Below are positions 8,732-17,123 of a stretch of 64,000 nucleotides of DNA, in pieces. Every line of letters starts with the position of its first letter. Within the stretch, counting starts at the first letter, position 1. Source of the stretch: VRUE01 sp963807425 (GTDB taxonomy: Bacteria; Actinomycetota; Thermoleophilia; Solirubrobacterales; 70-9). The translations under genes were made by a program, and so were the position numbers. The notes beneath the pieces were generated by a model. That model was not told where the DNA came from. It ran no database searches and saw nothing but the letters and a program-made list of their open reading frames with translations. Location: positions 107,253 through 171,252 of the forward strand of contig CAWEBZ010000002.1 of NCBI GenBank assembly GCA_963807425.1, read 5' to 3'.

Positions 8732-10121
8732 CTAGGCGAGGGGCGCGGCGGCGTCCTCGAGTTGGGGCAGGACCTCGGCCACGGCTCGCTCTGCAGCCTG
8801 CAGGGCGCCCTCCATGTAGCCGCTCCAGACCGTTGCGGTCTCGGTGCCTGCCCAGTGGATGCGCCCGACCGGCTCACGCAGGGCGGGGCCGCAATCGGAC
8901 CAGCCGCCGGGACCGAAGTTCGATGTCGGCCCACCGCCCGGACCACTCCTCCGCCGCCCAGATCTGTTCGGCGTAATCGAGCGGCTGCGCGGCCCGCGGC
9001 CCGAAGAGGCGCTCGAAGCAGGCGAGAACCGCCGCGCGCCGCTCCGCCGGTGCCATCGCCGTCGTCTCGCGTGCATCGGGACCACCGACGAATCCGAGCA
9101 TCACCCCCGCCGACCCATCCCGGGGAGAGCAGTCGAAGGTCAGCGTCACCGGGCCGCCGTCGGTGACCGACTCGCCGCTGAGGCCGTCAGCGCGCCAGAA
9201 CGGCTCCTCGTATAGCGCGATGCACTTGCTCAGCGCGCCCGGGCGCAGCCGTTCGGCGAGCTGCCGACGCTGCTCGGGCAGCGCCGGGTCGAACTCGATC
9301 CGCGCTGCGATCGCCGGAGGGACGGCGACGATCGACCCGCTGCGCCTCGACCTCGACCCCGTCGGCAACGACCCGCAGGCCATCGTCCTGCTGCTCGATC
9401 CGGCGCACCGGGGTGCCGAGCCGAACCCGCTCGCCGAGCGAGGCAGCGAGGCGGAGGGCAAGGGTCTGCGCGCCGCCAACGAGGCGATCCTGCTGGGCGC
9501 CGCCCTCGGTGTCGATCAACTTGTCGAAGCTGCCGGCAGAGCTGACGTAGAAGAGGGCGTGCAACATCGAGATCTCCTCTGGTCCGGTACCCCAGATGGT
9601 GCGACCGGCAAGGTCGATCAAATCGCGGGCGACCTGGGTCCGCACGTTGGCCTCGCACCAGTCGGCGAGCGTCTGGCCGTCCAGCTCGGCACGCGCGCTC
9701 GCGCCGCCCAGGGCTGCTCGGCACCGACACCGCCGGCAAGACGAGCGATGCGCAGGCGAGCGAAGAAGATGTCCCAGAGCACGCCGGGGCCGAGACGCGG
9801 AATCGTGCCGCGGTAGAGGCGCCTCTTGCCGCCCACGTCGAGCAGGTTCCTGCCGTCGCCGAATTGGGGAAAGATCTCGATGCCCAGGTCGGCCGCGAGC
9901 GCCTGCGTCCGCGAGTGGTCGGAGCCAACCCACTGGCCGCCGAGATCGACCTGCACCCCATCGCCGAGCGAGGCGTTGAGCAGCCGCCCGCCAACCCTCT
10001 CCCGCGCCTCGAGCACGATCGTCTCGTGACCCGCGTCGACCAGAGCCCTAGCTGCGCGCAGGCCGGAGAGCCCGGCGCCGACGACGACGACGTCGGCGTT
10101 CAGCCTCGCGCCGTCAGCCAT
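8732..10121 (-). pseudogene. Flavin monoamine oxidase interrupted by three apparent frameshifts
   Basis: Four reading-frame pieces together make a full flavin amine oxidase of about 450 aa. Piece 1 (10121 to ~9695) begins MADGARLNADVVVVGAGLSG, the FAD dinucleotide fold, and contains GGRLLNASLGDGVQVDLGGQ. Piece 2 (to ~9340) has DGQTLADWCEANVRT. Piece 3 (to ~8935) has IVAVPPAIAARIEF and CIALYEEPFWRADG. Piece 4 ends with GPALREPVGRIHWAGTETAT, the C-terminal FAD-binding motif. The first break behaves as a 1-base loss and the next two as 1-base gains, the last in a G run. The coding potential of every piece is intact, so this may be sequence error rather than decay. Its ATG overlaps the YdeI-like stop by 8 bp. 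Confidence 0.85.
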
Positions 10122-10689
10122 GGATCTTCTCTCCCCGCTCCAGCATCTCCACGTACTTTCGCAGCCGCCGCTTCCTCGTCTCGGGCTTCTTCGCATCCTC
10201 GAGGCGGTAAAGGATCGCATAGCGATTGGCGCTGTCGAGCTTGGCAAAGAACTCCCGGGCGGTCTCGCTGCGGTCGAGCTCGCGTTGCAGATCCTCCGGA
10301 ACTTCTGCCGTACGCTGGCCAGCGTACGCGGCCTCCCAGCGGCCGTCCGCTTTCGCCGCTTCGACCTCAGCCAGACCGGCGGGACGCATCGAGCCGGAGG
10401 CGATCAGCCCCTCGGCCTTGTCTCGGTTGATCCGCGACCACTTTCCCCGTGGACGCCGCGGCGTGAAGCGCTGCAGGAAGTGCTTCTCGTCAAGGCCGCG
10501 CTTCTGGCTGTCGATCCAGCCGAAGCAGAGCGCCAACTCGAGTGCCTCCGCGTAGGTGACGCTCTCGACCCCCGATCCCTTCTTGGCGATCTTCAGCCAG
10601 AACCCGGCCGCTCCCGCGTGGTTCTCCTCCAGCCATGCCTCCAGCTCTCCGGTCGAGGCGAAGAGAAGGGTCGGCAGCTCGTCTGGCAT
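10114..10689 (-). CDS. YdeI/OmpD-associated family protein
   Basis: 191 aa. It matches the YdeI-like family across its length: AGFWLKIAKKGS, VTYAEALELALCFGWIDSQK, FTPRRPRGKWSRINRDKAE, and a basic C-terminal segment rich in Lys/Arg (KKPETRKRRLRKYVEML). The biochemical role of the family is not established; YdeI members have been linked to stress or peptide resistance and to a DUF1801-like fold. Cytosolic. It sits 26 bp downstream of the LLM oxidoreductase and overlaps the monoamine-oxidase start, so it belongs to that leftward transcription unit. The family assignment is good; the function is unknown. Confidence 0.85.
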   Translation of the reverse strand: MPDELPTLLFASTGELEAWLEENHAGAAGFWLKIAKKGSGVESVTYAEALELALCFGWIDSQKRGLDEKHFLQRFTPRRPRGKWSRINRDKAEGLIASGSMRPAGLAEVEAAKADGRWEAAYAGQRTAEVPEDLQRELDRSETAREFFAKLDSANRYAILYRLEDAKKPETRKRRLRKYVEMLERGEKIHG

Positions 10690-10715
10690 GCCAGCTCTCG
10701 CAGCTGCCGGCTGGC

Positions 10716-11561
10716 TCAGAGACCCGCCGCGTCAGCGAGCAGGTCGACCTGGTCGGGATCGCTCGCGCCGGGGAAGAAGATCAGCTCCCCGCACCCCGCC
10801 TCTTCGAAGGCAGCGATGTACTGACGTACCGTCTCCGCGTCCTGAGCGGCGGTGCCAGCCATGTACGCCGCTGCGCCCTCGCCGAGCCAGGCGTAGTAGT
10901 GCCCCAGGCCGTCACGCGCGTTCTCCGCCGCGTTCTCGCCCAGGGCGAAGTAGGCGATCCCCATCGTCCGCGGCTCGTCCTCGCGTCCGGCCTCCGACCA
11001 AGCGGCCTTCGCCTTCGCGGCCAACCCCGCGTACTGATCGGCGGGAGCGGCACCGGCGATCCAGCCATCGGCGAAACGGGCAGCCCGCGCGAAGGAGGCG
11101 TCGGCATGGCCGCCGACGACGAGGCCCGGCCGCCCCTCTCCCTTGGGCCCGACCTCGTCCCCCGCCCAGACCTCCTCGATCCGTTCTAGGATCGCGTCCA
11201 GGCGGCGGCCACGGCCGCTCAACTCGACCCCGCTCGCTTCGTAGTCGTCGTCGCGGCCGCCGAGCCCGACGCCGAGGGTGAAGCGGCCGCCGGAGAGCGC
11301 CTGCAGGCTCAGCGCCTGCTTCGCCAGCTCGACCGGATTGCCGCGCAGAGGGGCGAGGAGAACCGCGGTGCAGAGGCCGATCCGCTCGGTCACCGCCGCG
11401 GCCGCCGCAAGCGCGACGAGCGGCTCGTAGTTCTCGAAGACGACGCGGTCGATCGTTCCCAGGCTTTTGAAGCCGTGGGCCTCGGCCAGCCTTGCCCACT
11501 CGATCAACTGCGCCCCAGTCGTTCCCGCTACGGCGTTCGGCAGTCCGATCGACACGTCCAC
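10716..11561 (-). CDS. LLM-class (luciferase-like, probably F420-dependent) oxidoreductase
   Basis: 281 aa, a single TIM-barrel luciferase-like domain. Recognisable segments are the N-terminal IGLPNAVAG, ARLAEAHGFKSLGTIDR, ERIGLCTAVLLAPLRGNP and the phosphate/cofactor region LSGGRFTLGVGLGGRDDDYE. Actinobacterial proteins of this type commonly use reduced F420, sometimes FMN, for hydride transfer to unknown substrates. GTG start at 11561. It is the promoter-proximal gene of a leftward run LLM - YdeI - monoamine oxidase - RlmN with gaps of 26, -8 and 9 bp. The cofactor is inferred from the lineage, not demonstrated by sequence. Confidence 0.85.
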   Translation of the reverse strand: MDVSIGLPNAVAGTTGAQLIEWARLAEAHGFKSLGTIDRVVFENYEPLVALAAAAAVTERIGLCTAVLLAPLRGNPVELAKQALSLQALSGGRFTLGVGLGGRDDDYEASGVELSGRGRRLDAILERIEEVWAGDEVGPKGEGRPGLVVGGHADASFARAARFADGWIAGAAPADQYAGLAAKAKAAWSEAGREDEPRTMGIAYFALGENAAENARDGLGHYYAWLGEGAAAYMAGTAAQDAETVRQYIAAFEEAGCGELIFFPGASDPDQVDLLADAAGL

Positions 11562-11695
11562 TCCAGGCCTCCCTCCCTCGCGGTTTCGGTCAGGACAACC
11601 CTAGCGGCGCTCAGCCGGTGGGCCTCGAAGATCTGGGCGCTGCTCACCGACCGAGATTGTCACGCCCTCGGACCGCTCATAGATAGGGTGAGCTT

Positions 11696-12130
11696 GTGAG
11701 CGAGAAGGACAGCATCGAGGCGCTGACCGAGGCGATCGGGCTCTACAACGAAGCCTGGAACGCGCAGGACCTCGATGCGATCGTCGCCATGCACGCGCCC
11801 GACATGGTCTTCGCCAACCACACCGCGGGCGAGACAGCGGAGGGCGAGGAGGTACGCGGTCATATCGCGCGGATCTTCGAGTCGTGGCCCGACATGAGGT
11901 TCGAGACCCGACGGCTATACGTGCGCGAGGGTGTGGTCACCCAGGAGTGGACGGCGACCGCCACGCACACGAAGCCGATGCGCCGAGGCGAGATCGAGGT
12001 TCCGCCGAGCGGCGAGACGATCAGCTGGAACGGCGTCGACGTGATCCCCTTCGAGGAAGGCCTGATCAAGCGCAAGGACGTCTACTCGGACTCGGTCTCG
12101 ATCCTGCGCCAGGTCGGCCTGCTCGACTGA
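11696..12130 (+). CDS. SnoaL-like / NTF2-fold protein
   Basis: 144 aa. The small alpha+beta barrel is recognisable from YNEAWNAQDLDAIVAMHAPD, HIARIFESWPDMRF and EEGLIKRKDVYSD, all standard for SnoaL/ester-cyclase-like proteins. GTG start at 11696 with AGGGTGA just upstream. The family includes cyclases, isomerases and limonene-epoxide-hydrolase-like enzymes as well as binding proteins, so the reaction cannot be stated. It diverges from the LLM oxidoreductase (135-bp gap) and converges on a second NTF2-fold gene at 12149, to which it is only distantly similar. Confidence 0.75.
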   Translation: MSEKDSIEALTEAIGLYNEAWNAQDLDAIVAMHAPDMVFANHTAGETAEGEEVRGHIARIFESWPDMRFETRRLYVREGVVTQEWTATATHTKPMRRGEIEVPPSGETISWNGVDVIPFEEGLIKRKDVYSDSVSILRQVGLLD

Positions 12131-12148
12131 GCCGGCCGGTCGACCGGA

Positions 12149-12604
12149 TCAGCCGCGCAACTGTCGCAGGCGACTGCGAGTGAAGGCCGGCCAGGCCCGG
12201 GGGCGGCGTGCAACGGTGAGGGCGATTGGGGTCGAATCGAAGTAGGAGACCCGCTCGCTGGCGAGGCCGTCCTCGCCGAGCAGGATGCGGTCGACCGCAT
12301 GCCACGAGATCGGCTTTCCCCCGGCCGTGCCACTGAGGGTGAACTCGATCAGAACGCCATCAGGGGTCGCGCCCCAGCGATGGACCTCGCCGGTCAGGTC
12401 CGGGATCAGGCCGAGCAGCTCGGCGAAGGCGCCGCGACCCTCGGCCAGGGTGTGGGTGGTGGGCATCATCGGCGCGATCAGGCGCACCCGGTCGGCGAGC
12501 AGCGTGTCGAGGCGCTCAGGCGATGGCGCCATCCAGAACTCGGCGAAACGGCGGGCGAAGTCGGCCGCCCGCTCAATCGCCCCCGCTTCGACCCCAGTCG
12601 TCAC
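12149..12604 (-). CDS. NTF2-like / SnoaL-like protein
   Basis: 151 aa with the NTF2-like cone fold: AADFARRFAEFWMAPSPERLDTLLADRV, then EVHRWGATPDGVLIEFTLSG and ISWHAVDRILLGEDGLASERVSYFD. The His/Asp pair inside the cavity is compatible with an isomerase or hydrolase but is not diagnostic. Its GTG start overlaps the TetR stop (GTGA), so the two are translationally coupled and the protein is a plausible member of that regulator's target set. Nothing in the sequence names a substrate. Confidence 0.75.
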   Translation of the reverse strand: MTTGVEAGAIERAADFARRFAEFWMAPSPERLDTLLADRVRLIAPMMPTTHTLAEGRGAFAELLGLIPDLTGEVHRWGATPDGVLIEFTLSGTAGGKPISWHAVDRILLGEDGLASERVSYFDSTPIALTVARRPRAWPAFTRSRLRQLRG

Positions 12605-13212
12605 TCCGGCACCTCGGCCAGCAACCGACTGAGCGCGTCGCGCGCATACTCAAAGACCTTGCGGTCGCCCGAGAGCCGGTAGCGCGAGTTGGCCCCCATC
12701 ACGACCGCGTACAGCTCGAAGGCCAGACGGCCTGGCTCCGCCGCCCCGGCGATCCGCGCCTGGCGCTCGAGCTCGCCGAGCCAGACATCGAGCGCTGCGA
12801 CGATCGCGTCGCGCACCGGGCCGGGCCGGTCGTCGTACTCGGCCGAGGTCGCCGCCCAGAAGCAGCCACCCGAGTAGGGACCGCTGCTGAGGTAGGCGAG
12901 GTAGCTGTCCCCCATCGCCCGCAGGCGAGGGGCGCCGTCAGCCGCCCCCAGCGCAGGGTCGATCACTGCGACGCGGAAACGCTGGGCCGCTGCGGCGATC
13001 GTCGCCAGTTGCAGCTCCCGCTTGGAGCCGAAGTGGGCAAAGAGGCCGCTCTTGCTCATCTCGAGCTCGGCGGCCAGGCGACCGATCGTCAATCCCTCCA
13101 GCCCCTCAGCAGAGGCGAGATCGACGGCGCGGTCGAGGATCGCGGCCCGAGTCGCCTCACCCTTCGACCTGTCGGACCGTTTGGTGCCGTGCGTCTCGGT
13201 GACAACGCTCAC
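12601..13212 (-). CDS. TetR-family transcriptional regulator
   Basis: About 203 aa. The N-terminal helix-turn-helix is clear: TRAAILDRAVDLASAEGLEGLTIGRLAAE, then MSKSGLFAHFGSKRELQLAT. A helical ligand-binding domain follows (GGCFWAATSAEYDDRPGPVR). The GTG at 13212 is my choice, with another GTG at 13221; a longer ORF to 13296 would run through the operator and promoter. A perfect palindrome and -35/-10 hexamers lie directly upstream, indicating autorepression. It shares that region with the divergent cupin gene at 13311 and is coupled to the NTF2-like gene downstream. Confidence 0.9.
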   Translation of the reverse strand: MSVVTETHGTKRSDRSKGEATRAAILDRAVDLASAEGLEGLTIGRLAAELEMSKSGLFAHFGSKRELQLATIAAAAQRFRVAVIDPALGAADGAPRLRAMGDSYLAYLSSGPYSGGCFWAATSAEYDDRPGPVRDAIVAALDVWLGELERQARIAGAAEPGRLAFELYAVVMGANSRYRLSGDRKVFEYARDALSRLLAEVPE

Positions 13213-13221
13213 GACGACCAC

Positions 13222-13250
13222 GTTACAGAAAAGCACGAACGTTCGTGCAA
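13222..13250 (-). promoter_or_regulatory. tetR promoter with an overlapping perfect palindromic operator
   Basis: On the minus strand TTGCAC (13250-13245) and TGTAAC (13227-13222) are separated by 17 bp, a standard sigma-70-like layout. GCACGAACGTTCGTGC at 13233-13248 is a perfect 16-bp palindrome covering the -35 edge and spacer. A bound TetR dimer would block its own promoter and probably the divergent cupin promoter. Transcription would begin within a few bases of the candidate GTG starts, so the mRNA may be leaderless. Confidence 0.7.
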
Positions 13251-13310
13251 ATAGGTTAGGCTCCGCCGCCTCGGACCCAAACGGCGGTCCACACACTTCA
13301 AGGAGGAGCC

Positions 13311-13703
13311 ATGCCAGGACACGCGGTGAAGAAGATCGACGAGATGGAGGCGGTGTACCTGGGGGCCTTCAAGCGTGCCCGGGCGGAGCTGGGCGTCGAG
13401 TCCTTCGGCCTCCAGGTCATCGACATGCCGCCGGACTTCGAGAACTACCCTGAGCACGACCACGAGCAGGACGGACAGGAGGAGGTCTACGTCACCCTGC
13501 GCGGCGGCGGCGAGCTGGAGATCGAGGGCGAGCGCTTTCCTCTAGACGCTGACCACATGGCCCGGGTCGGCTCTGGCGTCAAGCGCAAGGTATGGCCGGG
13601 CTCGGAGGGAATCCGCCTGCTGATCGTCGGTGGCGTCCCCGGCCAGGCATACGAGGCCGCCCCCAACTCCAAGCTCGGCGAACCCGACCCGATGGCGAGC
13701 TAG
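13311..13703 (+). CDS. Single-domain cupin protein
   Basis: 130 aa. Cupin motif 1 is visible as YPEHDHEQDGQEEVYVTLRG and motif 2 as ADHMARVGSGVKRKVWPG. The His/His/Glu arrangement could bind a metal, though the second motif lacks the classical His. A strong AAGGAGGAG ribosome site precedes the ATG. It is divergent from tetR and downstream of the tetR palindrome, so it is the likely regulated target. Small cupins of this type may be isomerases, dioxygenases or ligand sensors; no specific role can be read. A very strong hairpin follows at 13721-13777. Confidence 0.8.
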   Translation: MPGHAVKKIDEMEAVYLGAFKRARAELGVESFGLQVIDMPPDFENYPEHDHEQDGQEEVYVTLRGGGELEIEGERFPLDADHMARVGSGVKRKVWPGSEGIRLLIVGGVPGQAYEAAPNSKLGEPDPMAS

Positions 13704-13720
13704 CGGCTCTCCTGCTTCGA

Positions 13721-13777
13721 CCCGTCCTCGACTGCATCCCGGTCACTCGGCTCGTGACCGGGGCAGCTGAGGACGGG
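13721..13777 (+). terminator. Long nested hairpin after the cupin gene
   Basis: The outer arms CCCGTCCTC (13721-13729) and GAGGACGGG (13769-13777) pair perfectly. The inner arms CCCGGTCAC (13738-13746) and GTGACCGGG (13754-13762) also pair perfectly, joined by a CTGC/GCAG helix with a two-base bulge and a 7-nt loop. That gives roughly 22 pairs. No T-run follows on either strand, so it is not a classical intrinsic terminator. It could be a GC-only terminator, an RNA stabiliser or a small structured RNA between convergent genes. Confidence 0.6.
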
Positions 13778-13906
13778 AATCCTCGGGTAGCGCGGATAGC
13801 GCGGGGTCCGTCCGCGAACGCTGGCAGAGCGAGAAGACCGAGCCACGCGTGTTCGGAATCAGCCGCTGGTGCCGGCAGCTGTCGCAGAGACCGTTGGCGG
13901 GACGAT

Positions 13907-14416
13907 TCAAGGCGCGGCCGGGTAGCCACGCGCCCGGCCGACCGCGGCGAGGCCGGCGAAAACGGGGCGTAGCACCCAGTCCGGACCGGCGAGGCGAAAG
14001 ACATCGCGGTACTCGCTGAGCATCACCCCAAAGGCGAGCGGGCCCGGCATGCCATTGCGTCCGACTTTGCCCTGCCGGTGCAGGGCGTCGATCGCGCGAA
14101 ACCACTGCTCGGTCCGTCCCGCGGGAGCGGTGCGCCAGCGCACCCGGGCCGGCTCCGTGCCCGGGTTCCACATCTGGTGAACGCTGCCCCGAGGGATATC
14201 GATCTGCTCGCCCTGCTCCAGGGCACGCTCGCTGCCGTCGACACGGACCTGGATCGCTCCCGAGATCACCTCGAAGTGCTCGTCCTGGCTCGGGTGGAAG
14301 TGCTTCGGTGGCGCCGATCCCCCTGGCCCGTAGGTAGCCTCGACCTCGAGCGCCTCCGGACCCGAGGAGCGAACCTCGAGCGACTCCGAAGGGGTCAGCT
14401 TGAGAACGTCGGACAT
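13907..14416 (-). CDS. Cupin-domain protein
   Basis: 169 aa. The cupin barrel spans residues 20-110: PPKHFHPSQDEHFEVISG gives the HxH...E metal triad and IDIPRGSVHQMWNPGTEP the second motif His. A C-terminal helical extension (about 60 residues) ends RARGYPAAP. Metal-binding residues are complete, so a metalloenzyme or metal-dependent sensor is plausible. It is unlike the cupin at 13311 beyond the fold. It follows the SRPBCC gene by 12 bp on the same strand, suggesting cotranscription. The 203-bp gap to its left holds the strong hairpin and nothing else recognisable. Confidence 0.8.
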   Translation of the reverse strand: MSDVLKLTPSESLEVRSSGPEALEVEATYGPGGSAPPKHFHPSQDEHFEVISGAIQVRVDGSERALEQGEQIDIPRGSVHQMWNPGTEPARVRWRTAPAGRTEQWFRAIDALHRQGKVGRNGMPGPLAFGVMLSEYRDVFRLAGPDWVLRPVFAGLAAVGRARGYPAAP

Positions 14417-14428
14417 CGCCCAGCCACG

Positions 14429-14887
14429 TTAGCGCTCGGTGCGTCGCCTGGTGGCAGCGAGGATTCGGCGAACCGCCAGAACGTGGCCTCTGGTGCCGAT
14501 CACGAGTGCCCTGTAGACGCCCCCGCTGAGACCAGGGAACTCGGCCCGGGTCTCCGCCCGCAGCCGGGTTCGTCCGGCACCGAGGTCATCGAGACGAAAG
14601 ATCAGCGCATATCTGGAGAAGCGATGGCTGCCTAGGAGAGCGAGTTCGTCAGGGACTCGTGCCACCTCGACGTGGAAGCCGGTGAACGCCGAGCCATTGG
14701 CCAGCGGCCGAGGGCCACTGGGTAGCACGTCGGCACAGCCGATCAGGCGCGCGAAGTGCGGCGCCAGGCCAGCCGACATCGCTCTCTCCACGACCCGGCC
14801 GAGCGCACCCCATACAGCCTCAGGCCCAGCCGCGATCTCGATCGAGTGCTCGTCGACGTGCGATAGCTGCTGGCTGGCGCTGCCCAC
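14429..14887 (-). CDS. SRPBCC (START/Bet v1-like) family protein
   Basis: 152 aa, GTG start. The pattern HSIEIAAGPEAVWGALGRVV at the N-terminus, a central strand region, and ETRAEFPGLSGGVYRALVIG followed by a basic tail are typical of SRPBCC helix-grip proteins. These bind hydrophobic ligands or act as cyclases/dehydratases. No ligand can be deduced. It appears to be cotranscribed with the cupin gene at 13907 and diverges from recD2 across a 76-bp gap. Confidence 0.75.
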   Translation of the reverse strand: MGSASQQLSHVDEHSIEIAAGPEAVWGALGRVVERAMSAGLAPHFARLIGCADVLPSGPRPLANGSAFTGFHVEVARVPDELALLGSHRFSRYALIFRLDDLGAGRTRLRAETRAEFPGLSGGVYRALVIGTRGHVLAVRRILAATRRRTER

Positions 14888-14963
14888 GGCCCGATCCTAT
14901 GGATCGCGGAATTTGCGCGGGTCCGCTATCGGATGCCGCCTTACCTACGGCTAGCTTTGAGCG

Positions 14964-17123
14964 GTGACCGAAGCCGCGACACTGTTCGAGACCGATGAGA
15001 TGGCCTACTCAGGCACGATCGAGGTGCTCGGCGTCATCTTCCGCGCCGAGGACGACGGATATGCCGTGCTCGAGGTGCAGGACTCGGACTCGGGTGAGGG
15101 ATTCGCGCTGATCGGCCCCGTCGCCCATCTGGGCGCCGGCGACCGGGCCGAGGTGAGCGGCGACTGGCAGACGCACTCGCGCTATGGACGGCAGCTGCGA
15201 GCACAGGGCGCCGTCCCGATCGACCCCGCCGACCGCGCCGGCCAGATCGCCTACCTGACGACGTTGCGCCACATCGGGCCCTCGCGTGCCGAACGCCTTC
15301 GCGACGAGCATGGCGAGACCGTGCTGCAGGCGATCGCCGCCGATCCCGAGGGGGTCTTCTCCAGCCTGCGCGGGGTCAGCGCCAGGCAGGCCACCGCCGC
15401 GGCCGAATCCTGGCACGCCTCGCGTGCCGTGCGCGACCTCCATGTCCAGCTCGCACCGCACGGGCTCGCGCACCTGGCGGCGCCGATCCATGCCCGCTAC
15501 GGCGAGAAGTCGATGGCGATCCTCCACGAGAGCCCCTACCGCCTGACCGAGGTGGACGGCGTCGGCTTCGCCCGTGCCGACAAGATCGCGATCGCGGCCG
15601 GAGTGCCACCGGAGTCCGACAGCCGCGCCCAGGCGGCGGGGGTCTTCGCTCTCGCCGAGGCCGAGCAGCAAGGTCACACCAACCTTCCCGTCGCCGAGCT
15701 GACCGGGCGCGCGGCAAAGCTGCTCGGGCTCGACCCCGACCCAGACGTTCTTGTCCGCGCCCGCGGCCTGCTCCTCGACGAAGGCCGGGCCTATCGCGAT
15801 TTGACCCACGCCAGCGAGCTGGCCGTGGCGAAGACGCTCGCCGCTCGCGCCGCCGCCCCCCCACATCTCGAGCACGATCCGGGCGAATCGCCACCGCAGG
15901 ACGGGGACGACACCCGCCTCACCGACGAGCAGTGGGCGGCGGTGCGAGGCGCCTTCGCCTCGCGGATCTCGGTGCTGACCGGGGGGCCCGGCGTCGGCAA
16001 GACCGCCTGCACCAGGGCGATCGTCGCCGAGGGAGAAGCGGCGCAGGCGCGAATCGCCCTCTGCGCGCCGACCGGCCGCGCCGCCCGCCGGCTCGAGGAG
16101 GCGACCGGCCACGAGGCGCAAACGATCCACCGGCTGCTCGAGTGGTCACCCGGCCGCGAGCCAGGCTTCAAGCCCGGTCATCCCCTCCCCGCCGACCTCG
16201 TCGTCGTCGACGAGTCCTCGATGCTGAACCTGCGGCTGATCGAGATCCTGCTCGGAGGGCTCGCCGAGTCCACCCATGTCGTCTTCGTCGGCGACGCCGA
16301 CCAGCTGCCGCCGATTGGGGCAGGCAAGCCATTCGAGGACCTGATCGCCTCGGGAATCGTGCCGGTCGTCCGCCTTACCCAGATCTTCCGCCAAGCGGCC
16401 CGCTCGATGATCACCACCGCGGCCCACGAGATCAACCAGGGGCGGCCGCCGCACCTCGAGCCAGAAGGAGAGCAGGAGCGTGACTTCTTCTTCATCGACC
16501 GTGCCAACCCGGCCCGGGCGCTCGAGACCGTGGTCGAGGTCGTCGCCGAGCGAGCCCCGAAGAGCTTCGACTGCGACCCGATCCGCGACGTGCAGGTGCT
16601 GGCGCCGATGTACCGCGGGGCGGTAGGGATCGATGCACTCAACGAGAGCCTGCAAACGCGGCTCAACCCCAATGGCAAGGCCGCCGTCAACGAACGCTTC
16701 CGGGTCGGCGATCGCCTGATCCAGACCCGCAACTCCCACGAGCTGGGGCTGATGAACGGCTCGATCATCTTCCTCCGTTCCGACGACCCCGAGGAGGAAG
16801 AGATCGCCGTCGACACCGATGACGGCGGCTCGCTGACGATCCCCTATGAAGAGACGGCGACGCTGCGCCTCGCTTACGCGATCTCGGTTCACAAGGCGCA
16901 GGGATGCGAGGTGCCGGTGGTGGTCGCGGTCTGCCACCGCTCCCACGCGAGGATGCTGACCCGCCCCCTGCTCTACACCGCGATCACCCGCGCTCGCAGC
17001 AGTTGCGTCCTGGTCGGCGATCCCGGCGCGCTGACGATGGCGGTTCGGCGCGACGACGGTGGTGGGCGCCATTCGGGGCTGGCCGAGCGGCTGCGCGGGC
17101 AAAGAGACGCTGGGCAGGCCTAG
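14964..17123 (+). CDS. recD2: RecD2-type superfamily 1B DNA helicase
   Basis: 719 aa, the length of RecD2 (recD-related) helicases that work outside a RecBCD complex as 5'-3' helicases in repair. The N-terminal OB-like and helix-hairpin-helix region (about 1-320) contains TLRHIGPSRAERL and VDGVGFARADKIA. Helicase motifs follow: LTGGPGVGKTACTR (Walker A, about 340), APTGRAARRLEEATG, VVDESSML (Walker B), FVGDADQLPPIGAG (motif III), and C-terminal YAISVHKAQGCEVP and LLYTAITRAR. The GTG at 14964 is taken; an ATG at 15000 is an alternative, as neither has a clear Shine-Dalgarno. The stop overlaps that of the convergent protease by 4 bp. Confidence 0.93.
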   Translation: MTEAATLFETDEMAYSGTIEVLGVIFRAEDDGYAVLEVQDSDSGEGFALIGPVAHLGAGDRAEVSGDWQTHSRYGRQLRAQGAVPIDPADRAGQIAYLTTLRHIGPSRAERLRDEHGETVLQAIAADPEGVFSSLRGVSARQATAAAESWHASRAVRDLHVQLAPHGLAHLAAPIHARYGEKSMAILHESPYRLTEVDGVGFARADKIAIAAGVPPESDSRAQAAGVFALAEAEQQGHTNLPVAELTGRAAKLLGLDPDPDVLVRARGLLLDEGRAYRDLTHASELAVAKTLAARAAAPPHLEHDPGESPPQDGDDTRLTDEQWAAVRGAFASRISVLTGGPGVGKTACTRAIVAEGEAAQARIALCAPTGRAARRLEEATGHEAQTIHRLLEWSPGREPGFKPGHPLPADLVVVDESSMLNLRLIEILLGGLAESTHVVFVGDADQLPPIGAGKPFEDLIASGIVPVVRLTQIFRQAARSMITTAAHEINQGRPPHLEPEGEQERDFFFIDRANPARALETVVEVVAERAPKSFDCDPIRDVQVLAPMYRGAVGIDALNESLQTRLNPNGKAAVNERFRVGDRLIQTRNSHELGLMNGSIIFLRSDDPEEEEIAVDTDDGGSLTIPYEETATLRLAYAISVHKAQGCEVPVVVAVCHRSHARMLTRPLLYTAITRARSSCVLVGDPGALTMAVRRDDGGGRHSGLAERLRGQRDAGQA

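Noticed and set aside
6256..11561. A natural-product biosynthetic cluster around the P450, FAD oxidase and LLM oxidoreductase
   Set aside because: No core synthase (PKS, NRPS, terpene cyclase, RiPP precursor) is present, and rlmN and YdeI sit among them. A catabolic or mixed housekeeping group fits better.
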